A stretch of DNA of 64,000 bases from Coprobacillaceae bacterium UN01-12pH3A (GTDB taxonomy: Bacteria > Bacillota_I > Bacilli_A > Erysipelotrichales > Coprobacillaceae), in the NCBI GenBank assembly GCA_027676805.1, contig JAQENU010000001.1:124001-188000 (forward strand). Direction: 5' to 3'. Numbering within the stretch: the stretch's first letter is position 1; the number at the start of each line of letters is the position of its first letter. Shown one piece after another: positions 55,540 to 62,024 of this stretch. The notes beneath the pieces are model-generated. The model made no database searches. It was not told the origin of the DNA and was given only the letters and a program-made list of their open reading frames with translations. The position numbers were made by a program, and so were the translations under genes.

Positions 55540-56211
55540 TTAGTGAAACATATCTCTATCCATTTGACGTATCCTTTGCTTACATCGATTCGGTCTTTGG
55601 ACATTCAACATTAGTGGAAAATCTTCATCATGGAGTTGATGTATGAATTCCTGCATTCCCTTTTTCTGTTTGATATGCAGTTCCTCATCATACATAGGTA
55701 GCATTTGATAAAAATTGATGGTCTTATCTTCTCTCTTTAATCTCATAACATCATAATTCTTGTTACAGGCTGTAACAAGTCCAATCGTTTTCATGTCTGT
55801 TCCATCTGTTAATGATGTGCCATCACCAAACGTATGCCCATAGCCTATCCATGAATTTTCACGTATTGGTGTTTTCAAAATATCCAGCATCTTTTGGATC
55901 GGCCATAAACTTGCAGGATCATCTTTGTCAAAACCCGAATCTTTTGGAAGCAGCATCACAAGTTCTGCTCTGTCCAATTCGCCTTCAAATCCAGGAGGAA
56001 CATTCATCTTGTAGGCTCCTCCGCCCATTGATACAAGTTTATAATAGTCATCATTATCGGTTGGTTCTATGACCGCAATATCAAAATGTACATCTTCTGA
56101 TACTTTCTCATGAAAAATATAAGCGATCTCTCCAAATGACAGCTCTATGTATGCTTCGAGATGTGCCATTTCATCTGGAGAATACATAATAGCCTCTTCC
56201 TGTCTATTCAT
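55540..56211 (-). CDS. Suppressor-of-fused (SUFU) domain protein
   Basis: 223 residues. The order HFDIAVIEPTDNDDYYKLVS, MGGGAYKMNVP, RAELVMLLP, WPIQKMLDILK, and SWIGYGHTFGDG is the bacterial SUFU fold (PF05076). These proteins occur in polymorphic-toxin immunity sets and as ICE cargo. No toxin gene is linked here. An alternative start at MYSPDEM is possible. It lies 4 bp downstream of the 368-residue gene, so it is in the same operon. Confidence 0.85.
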   Translation of the reverse strand: MNRQEEAIMYSPDEMAHLEAYIELSFGEIAYIFHEKVSEDVHFDIAVIEPTDNDDYYKLVSMGGGAYKMNVPPGFEGELDRAELVMLLPKDSGFDKDDPASLWPIQKMLDILKTPIRENSWIGYGHTFGDGTSLTDGTDMKTIGLVTACNKNYDVMRLKREDKTINFYQMLPMYDEELHIKQKKGMQEFIHQLHDEDFPLMLNVQRPNRCKQRIRQMDRDMFH

Positions 56212-56215
56212 TCTT

Positions 56216-57316
56216 TTATCTCTCCTTCACCAGCTCTTTTGCTCTAGTTTTCTTTGATTTACTCAATAGTGTTTCATCGGCATACAGTTCTTTACCTGAA
56301 TACATGATGCGGCTGATATTCTGAAAATCAAAATCGTCTCTATGCCAGTTAGATTCATTCTGCTTATGCTCTCTTAAAAATTTTTCAACTCTTTCATATG
56401 CTTTTCCATAATCACTAATATCATATGTATCAGCCTGTTTTAGAGAAGATAGCAGACGAGATTTCGGAAACTTGAATTCTAATGAATCTTCACCATATGT
56501 AATTGTAAGATTCACATTAACAGCATCTTTCTCCTCCAGAGCCTTTATCAATGCTTTCTTTTTGTGCAGCAGATCATACTCTCCATTTTCATTTTCAAGA
56601 ATCTTACCTATGACATCTGCAGTGAATATGGAATTCAAAATACAGGTACCGATTGAGATTCTAAAATCCTGATCTGTCAGCATTTTATTTTTTTCGTGTT
56701 CTACAGTTGAAATTTTATCTATCAAATAATCCAGCAGTACCCTATCAGTTGTCCAATAGGGATCATCCTGTAGTTTTGATAGATTACAATAGATACCATC
56801 TGTTGTCTTAATTTTGTTTTCCAGACTGCTGTCTTCTTTGATAAAATCACAGTCATGTGTCAAAAAGTATGTGATTCCATTATCCTTTAACACATTAAAG
56901 CGATACGGTTCCTGAGCCTGATATGCTGTCAGTGCTTCTTTTTCAAGAGCATCTGCATTCTCTAAAGCATATCTCTGTATGCTGCTTTCAATTTCTGAAA
57001 AAAGCTTCTCTTTCAATCCTCCGAAATTCATATCATCGATATGAATGTCAAAATCCCCTTTCTCGATGATCCAATGAAATCTTGAATTCACATTAAACAG
57101 CTGGTCTCTTTCACTATCATATATAGCAGCATATTTTAATTCGTCATCGAAAAACACATTACGACTCTCACACATATAGATGGTGGAAAAACGCTCCGTG
57201 ATATCATGCTTTAACAATAATGTTCTTAATTTCCACTGGGAATCAACTGTCACAGATGTTTTCTCTTTACTTCTTATAAATTTACTTATTTCTTGATTTC
57301 TTTGATTGCTATTCAA
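56216..57316 (-). CDS. ICE protein of unknown function (about 366 aa)
   Basis: A GTG at 57322 lies inside the ribosome site, so TTG 57316 (AAGGAG, 5-nt spacing) is the better start. The protein is soluble, largely helical with beta parts: LRTLLLKHDITERFSTIYMC, then LLDYLIDKISTVEHEKNKML; a helical C-terminal part ends in KKTRAKELVKER. No motif I recognise. The start region overlaps the stop of the zinc-finger gene, which implies coupling. Confidence 0.6.
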   Translation of the reverse strand: MNSNQRNQEISKFIRSKEKTSVTVDSQWKLRTLLLKHDITERFSTIYMCESRNVFFDDELKYAAIYDSERDQLFNVNSRFHWIIEKGDFDIHIDDMNFGGLKEKLFSEIESSIQRYALENADALEKEALTAYQAQEPYRFNVLKDNGITYFLTHDCDFIKEDSSLENKIKTTDGIYCNLSKLQDDPYWTTDRVLLDYLIDKISTVEHEKNKMLTDQDFRISIGTCILNSIFTADVIGKILENENGEYDLLHKKKALIKALEEKDAVNVNLTITYGEDSLEFKFPKSRLLSSLKQADTYDISDYGKAYERVEKFLREHKQNESNWHRDDFDFQNISRIMYSGKELYADETLLSKSKKTRAKELVKER

Positions 57317-57318
57317 TC

Positions 57319-57603
57319 TCACTCCTTACTTTTATTTAATTTATTGAATCTTGCATGTCCTGTTTCACTTGCACAGCATTCACATAAAACATCGTCGTCT
57401 TGTCCGACTGCCATTTTCCTGCAACGCCGACACATGTGATAGCAAGCTCCGTCATACATAGCTGTAAGCGGCAATTCAAATTGCTCGGCTAGTCTATCTA
57501 TCATACCCTGCTCTGTTTCCTTTGTAATCCTCTGCTTCAAAGCACTTTCAAGCAATACCTGTCCGTCAACATCACAAAAGAAATATCTGTATCTATCACT
57601 CAT
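57319..57603 (-). CDS. Small zinc-binding ICE protein
   Basis: 94 residues with YFFCDVDGQVLLESALKQRI at the start and a C-terminal zinc site CYHMCRRCRKMAVGQDDDVL followed by CECCA; the C-x3-C-x2-C ... C-x-C-C pattern fits a treble-clef or ribbon. It opens a new transcript with the third copy of the ICE promoter and GGAAAGGAGG. Function unknown, perhaps a nucleic-acid-binding regulator. Confidence 0.7.
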   Translation of the reverse strand: MSDRYRYFFCDVDGQVLLESALKQRITKETEQGMIDRLAEQFELPLTAMYDGACYHMCRRCRKMAVGQDDDVLCECCASETGHARFNKLNKSKE

Positions 57604-57626
57604 CGCAAAGTCCTCCTTTCCTCTCC

Positions 57627-57655
57627 ATTATGTCGCGCTTTCTAAATACTGTCAG
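57627..57655 (-). promoter_or_regulatory. Repeated ICE promoter, copy 3 (zinc protein)
   Basis: -35 CTGACA (57650-57655), a 17-nt spacer, -10 CATAAT (57627-57632) inside CGCGACATAATGG, about 21 nt before ATG 57603 and directly after the dnaN stop. Confidence 0.75.
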
Positions 57656-57656
57656 C

Positions 57657-58760
57657 CTATCTATGACGTACCGGCAAAAGAAGCTGCAGATGACATTGAT
57701 CTTCATCTGGTCGAAAAATGAAAGGTTTGTTATCTGCATTATAATAAAGAGTACAGGTCTTGGAACTTAATGCTTTGAGTGCTTCTAACATATACTGCTG
57801 ATTGCAGTGAAAACATACATTCGGATTACCTTCGACACTAATATACTCAATCGATTCAACGCTTGATCCCACTTCTCTGCTCTCACTGGTGATCAGCAGT
57901 TCATCGGTGAGCAATTCAATTCCAACAATCGTCACACCGTCTTCTTTATTGAAAGCAGTCCTATCAAGAGCAGAAAACAGTTTATCTGTTTCCAGTGTCA
58001 GCATTGTTTCAAATCTATCTGGTATCAGCTTCCCCGTATCTGGAAAACTGCCTTCAAGCAGAACACTCTGTAAAATGACGTTTCTGTTACTGATCAATGC
58101 CTTGCGTTCATTGAAATACACATACAGCTCTTCGTCTCCTATAAATATACTTGCAAAAAGAGAAAGCATTTTTTTAGGTATCGTGAGTATACAGTTTTTC
58201 TCACATATAACCGGTATCACCAGCTGTGAAAGGCGATAAGAATCTGATCCTGTAACGATACATGACTGCTTTGTGATATTAAAATTGAGTCCACCTAAGA
58301 CTGGTCGTGTCTGCTGATCAGACGCTGAGAAAATCGTTTTGTCTATGGCATTCTCTAAGGCCGATGCCGCTACAGAGAAATGTGCTTCCGGAAAACCGAA
58401 ATCAATGCTTGGATACTGATCATCCGCAAAGATGACCAGTTTCATTTCTGCCTTTTCACTTTTCAATTTAAGCAGTTTCCCTTCCTTTCTGACCCAAATT
58501 GAACCATCGGCAGCTTTTTTCACGATTTCAAAGAATAGACGTCCATCAACTACGCATTCTCCATTTTCATATATTTCTAAATCTGTATCAATAAATTCCT
58601 GCATACTGACAGTCCCATCGCTGACGATGATATTGACACCTGTATTTTCCACTGTGATCTTGATTCCCTTGTAAACAGGTAAGACCGCTGTTGTTGTAAA
58701 GAGTTTTGATATCCTGTTCATGACATCATTGATTTGCTTTTTGCTTATCTTAAAATTCAA
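57657..58760 (-). CDS. dnaN: ICE-encoded DNA polymerase III beta clamp (DnaN-like)
   Basis: 367 residues, the normal length of a beta clamp. Three clamp domains are seen: MNFKISKKQINDVMNRISKL, then TRPVLGGLNFNI and SDSYRLSQLVI (domain 2), and FNKEDGVTIVGIELL with HCNQQYMLEALKAL and a C-terminal HLQLLLPVRHR in place of the usual L-x-P-V/M-R. Start is TTG 58760 after GGAGG. Beta clamps tether polymerases to DNA. A second clamp on an ICE could support its own replication or attract host polymerase/repair proteins. Confidence 0.85.
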   Translation of the reverse strand: MNFKISKKQINDVMNRISKLFTTTAVLPVYKGIKITVENTGVNIIVSDGTVSMQEFIDTDLEIYENGECVVDGRLFFEIVKKAADGSIWVRKEGKLLKLKSEKAEMKLVIFADDQYPSIDFGFPEAHFSVAASALENAIDKTIFSASDQQTRPVLGGLNFNITKQSCIVTGSDSYRLSQLVIPVICEKNCILTIPKKMLSLFASIFIGDEELYVYFNERKALISNRNVILQSVLLEGSFPDTGKLIPDRFETMLTLETDKLFSALDRTAFNKEDGVTIVGIELLTDELLITSESREVGSSVESIEYISVEGNPNVCFHCNQQYMLEALKALSSKTCTLYYNADNKPFIFRPDEDQCHLQLLLPVRHR

Positions 58761-58772
58761 CTTTCCTCCATC

Positions 58773-59732
58773 CTATTTAAAATATTGACTATCTACTTCT
58801 ATGTTTTTGACAGTAGATTCATTTTCTATCTGTACGATATAGTATGGGATATCCTCATCATGACGAAATGTCAGAACATGATGGATATTACATTCTTTAT
58901 CCGGACAAGTGATTTTTTGTTCATCCATGGAAACTGTTTTCTGCTCATTATCATAGATGCGTATCTTCACGCTTTCTGCTTCTGTAAGTTCCTCTATGAT
59001 GATATGGTTTCCTGTAGTATCACGATATGCCTCTTTAACCGGTAATATCGTATTCTTTCCCATATCCAGCTGCACATTCATGTTTCGGTCATAAATATCC
59101 GTATCCATTATCATATCTTGGATATAAGGATAGGCAAATACTATACCTGCACCTGCTATCAAAAGAAATATCACACACATGAAGATGATCTTGACAGCTT
59201 TTGGTAATTTTATTTTTTTTCTTTGTTTTGATGATTCTGTCAATGAAGAACAGGCAATCATTTTATCTTCCAGATTTGAATCGATATCTTTTCTTTCAAT
59301 CAGGTAAAGTCGATCTTCACTTTTTAATATCTTCCTCAATTCTATTCCTTCAGCTTCCACCTCATTTTCCGTTACCAGTAAAATGATTGCATACCGATGA
59401 AGAAGCTGAAACATACCGATCAAAAATCCAATCTCCTCAATGCTAGAAAAAGAAGCACAGTCAAGAATGATCATTTTCACGTTTGATAGATGATTGACGC
59501 TATTAAGGTACTGGACATCAGGACACAACAGAGTATTGCTTCTACTCTGTTTAATGGATAGATAAAGATGCTCCATCTGTTCACTGCATATGATGACGGT
59601 CAAAGGTGTCTTATTTTTCCTGACCTGCTGCTGATTCATCTCTCTTTGTATATCATCTTCAAATTTCTCTGTACTGTTTTTTTCTATTGGTTCATCATTC
59701 AACAGAGCTTTCAGATCTTTTTTACTGATCAC
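58773..59732 (-). CDS. Membrane protein with cytoplasmic Rossmann-like head (unknown)
   Basis: 319 residues. A cytoplasmic N-terminal part of ~180 residues contains a beta-alpha pattern (LTVIICSEQMEHLYLSIKQS, VKMIILDCASFSS, YAIILLVTEN), resembling receiver-like or ATPase-like folds but with no P-loop or phospho-Asp I can assign. One transmembrane helix (about 195-215, VKIIFMCVIFLLIAGAGIVF) and an extracellular beta domain follow. It overlaps the YodL gene by 11 bp. It could be a component or regulator of the conjugation machine. Confidence 0.6.
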   Translation of the reverse strand: MISKKDLKALLNDEPIEKNSTEKFEDDIQREMNQQQVRKNKTPLTVIICSEQMEHLYLSIKQSRSNTLLCPDVQYLNSVNHLSNVKMIILDCASFSSIEEIGFLIGMFQLLHRYAIILLVTENEVEAEGIELRKILKSEDRLYLIERKDIDSNLEDKMIACSSLTESSKQRKKIKLPKAVKIIFMCVIFLLIAGAGIVFAYPYIQDMIMDTDIYDRNMNVQLDMGKNTILPVKEAYRDTTGNHIIIEELTEAESVKIRIYDNEQKTVSMDEQKITCPDKECNIHHVLTFRHDEDIPYYIVQIENESTVKNIEVDSQYFK

Positions 59733-60081
59733 GCTGCATCACCGCTTCTCTTGGTTTCACTCTTGAATCAAATACTTTGATACGCTTAAATCCCATAGAA
59801 TCACAATAATAAGCTCTGTCATCCAACATGACGATATCAGATACACTGAGACTTCTCATTTTCTTTGCATATGGTCTGTCATCCCTGTTAAAAAGGATAT
59901 AAAGTTTTTCAAGCAGTTCTAACTCGCTATCACCTCGTTCGATCCCGTTATTACTATAAACTCTCTTATAGCCGAATTTTCTCAAGTCGAGAGAATCCTC
60001 TATCTGATGATGTTTTACGTTATAGTCAAAAGAGAAGAAAGTAAAATCATTCTTCTCCGTTTGATATATTTCTAATTTCAT
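59722..60081 (-). CDS. YodL-domain protein
   Basis: 119 residues. RPYAKKMRSLSVSDIVMLDD with RAYYCDSMGFKRIKVF is the core of the YodL domain (PF14191), common in Clostridia ICEs, often joined to DUF4316. The N-terminal third (FFSFDYNVKHHQIEDSLDLR) belongs too. The activity of the domain is not known to me. It overlaps the downstream membrane-protein gene. Confidence 0.78.
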   Translation of the reverse strand: MKLEIYQTEKNDFTFFSFDYNVKHHQIEDSLDLRKFGYKRVYSNNGIERGDSELELLEKLYILFNRDDRPYAKKMRSLSVSDIVMLDDRAYYCDSMGFKRIKVFDSRVKPREAVMQRDQ

Positions 60082-60095
60082 TTTACCTCCGTTCC

Positions 60096-60623
60096 TTAGT
60101 GCAAGATGTGCATAAGATGGTAATCCTTTGCTGACATTTCATCTGGTTGAATATCAAACGTATCTTTATCCATCAGCAATGTAAATAAGACATTTCTATC
60201 ATTTCTCAAAATGCTTTCGATCAGTTCAAGATTTTTTCTTTCTGCCGGCATAAATGATGTTCCTTCATTATATTCGATATATAGGCAAGCACTGCATTGA
60301 GTAACTACACTAATATCTCTAAAAGTATCTTCAAGTGCATCCAGTGATGCCAGTATCTTAAGATATGTAACAACTTGAATCATCTTATCCATGTGTGATT
60401 CTTCAAAAGCATATTTGTAAGTACGAAAGAAAGCTGCAGCCGCCTGCTCAAGTTCCGCCATAAATAATGGATTGATTTTCAATGTAACAGCCTCTATGGG
60501 ACTTTCTTCATCAAGACTGCTGTTCATCTCTCCAATAATTTTTCCATCAAAGTAGATCCTTGATCTTATTTCATTTTCTTCATCTGTTAGTTTTTTAATC
60601 ATTACTTTACCAATTCTAGCCAT
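60096..60623 (-). CDS. ICE protein of unknown function (175 aa)
   Basis: 175 residues, N-terminal beta (GKVMIKKLTDEENEIRSRIY), then long helices (LFMAELEQAAAAFFRTYKYA) and a short C-terminal part ending in AKDYHLMHILH. There is no signal peptide, transmembrane segment or catalytic motif. ATG behind AGAAAGAGGAG. It starts 43 bp after the ART-like gene. Function unknown. Confidence 0.6.
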   Translation of the reverse strand: MARIGKVMIKKLTDEENEIRSRIYFDGKIIGEMNSSLDEESPIEAVTLKINPLFMAELEQAAAAFFRTYKYAFEESHMDKMIQVVTYLKILASLDALEDTFRDISVVTQCSACLYIEYNEGTSFMPAERKNLELIESILRNDRNVLFTLLMDKDTFDIQPDEMSAKDYHLMHILH

Positions 60624-60666
60624 ACGCTCCTCTTTCTCTCCCTCATAGGGAGTTTTAATATTTCTG

Positions 60667-61395
60667 TTATCTCGTCAGATCATTTTGTCGCCTTCTGTCC
60701 TGCTTCAATGTTCTGACATTTTCTAATTTTTTATAATTCAATACGATTTCCTGCTCTCCACGATTCAAAAAGACAGCAAATACATCTTCCTTCTTTATTT
60801 CAGCTTTATATACCACTCCTTCATCACTAAATCGAAAAGCAAACCATTTCGCTATATCTTTTGAAAGTGTCCATGACAATGCCTTATGATCCTGATTTTT
60901 CTTAACACCCAGGTAGACCTTAAATTTATCTGGCAATCGTTCATACCCAATAAGTTCCTTATCATCCATCATAAAAGTAGGATCACATTGCTTAAAAAGA
61001 TTTATGAGTTCTGTTTTCGTGAAACTATCATCATGATTGGGAAATTCCATTCGAATCCATGCATCAGAAAGAAACCTTGAGAGATCTTCTCTGGAAAGAT
61101 AGAAATGCGTGTATTTAAGAAATGCCAGCAGATAAGGCTTTTGCAATATCATCGAAAAATCCTGAAACTCCTCAACTTTATCTATTCTGGATTTCACCTG
61201 TGCCTTAGCTTTGTTCAGAGCCTCATGATCTTCCATAAAATTACACATATTATCCTTTTCATCTATGAATACAGGAGAGGAAAAGAACGGATGATGAAGA
61301 AGCATTTCACCAAAAATAGGATCAGTAACGATATCAAGTTCCAGAAATGATTCTGCAACCGTTTTGCAGCTTTCCAGATCTGTTTTATTCTTCAT
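60667..61395 (-). CDS. ADP-ribosyltransferase-fold-like ICE protein
   Basis: ATG 61395 (AAAGGAG nine bases before) is preferred over GTG 61401, giving 242 residues. The N-terminal ~110 residues are helical. The C-terminal part, from about 155, reads PDKFKVYLGVKKNQDHKALS, WTLSKDIAKWFAFRF, VVYKAEIKKEDVFAVF and NRGEQEIVLNYKKL. The order Y-x-G-V, S-W-T, aromatic FA and R-G-E-x-E is like that of ART-type folds, in which the last Glu is catalytic. The canonical Arg is replaced by Leu. An ART-like effector or a metabolic look-alike both fit. Confidence 0.55.
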   Translation of the reverse strand: MKNKTDLESCKTVAESFLELDIVTDPIFGEMLLHHPFFSSPVFIDEKDNMCNFMEDHEALNKAKAQVKSRIDKVEEFQDFSMILQKPYLLAFLKYTHFYLSREDLSRFLSDAWIRMEFPNHDDSFTKTELINLFKQCDPTFMMDDKELIGYERLPDKFKVYLGVKKNQDHKALSWTLSKDIAKWFAFRFSDEGVVYKAEIKKEDVFAVFLNRGEQEIVLNYKKLENVRTLKQDRRRQNDLTR

Positions 61396-61421
61396 ATCCA
61401 CATGCTCCTTTGCACCTTGAC

Positions 61422-62012
61422 TTATAATGACTTTTCATAAGCTCTATCCTTTATCTTTTTCTTCTGCTCTTCCTGCTTCTTTTTTAGTTTTTCTAGGAAT
61501 ACTTCATCATAGTCCATTTCATCCCAATATGTCTCAGGAAACTGCCAGTCAACTGCATCAAATACATCCTCTGCGAACTCTTCAAATTCACAGAGTTTAA
61601 GAAAATCCTGATATCGGTATAGTTCATCACCAAGTTCAGGTATATAACATATTTCATCAGAATGACTGTAAAAAGCCCATTCGTTCTTATAAACGAATCC
61701 CTGCTCTGTACCGCCTCTTGTAACATCCAGCAGTTCTCCATCGATATCCAGTTTAATTTCTCCAATGCTGGAATTACGATCAAGGAAATTTTTGATCTTC
61801 AAATCATAGTTTCCAAGATAATACGATTCTATATGTTCATTATCATGCCCTGCCAGAATACAGATCCTGTCCTCTCCCATTTGCAAAGGAACACTGCTCG
61901 CATATACAGTGATTGGTTTTCCAAGTTCTTCTGCAAAGGTTTTAAATACTTTGTTTGTTCTTTTCGCATAACGAAGAGCATGCTCTATATGCTCTTTTTT
62001 AAAATCAATCAT
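61422..62012 (-). CDS. ICE protein of unknown function (196 aa)
   Basis: 196 residues. HALRYAKRTNKVFKTFAEEL is followed by a beta part (ICILAGHDNEHIESYYLGNY, LDIDGELLDVTRGGTE) and an acidic, aromatic C-terminus ending in a Lys/Glu-rich helix (LEKLKKKQEEQKKKIKDR). No motif I can name. ATG is preceded by AAAGAGGTG. It sits between the coupling protein and the ART-like gene. Perhaps an adaptor of transfer, by position only. Confidence 0.6.
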   Translation of the reverse strand: MIDFKKEHIEHALRYAKRTNKVFKTFAEELGKPITVYASSVPLQMGEDRICILAGHDNEHIESYYLGNYDLKIKNFLDRNSSIGEIKLDIDGELLDVTRGGTEQGFVYKNEWAFYSHSDEICYIPELGDELYRYQDFLKLCEFEEFAEDVFDAVDWQFPETYWDEMDYDEVFLEKLKKKQEEQKKKIKDRAYEKSL

Positions 62013-62024
62013 TACACCTCTTTC

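Noticed and set aside
61493..61783. 96-codon minus-strand frame within the ICE gene at 61422
   Set aside because: Same strand but a different frame inside a well-supported 196-residue gene; no ribosome site.
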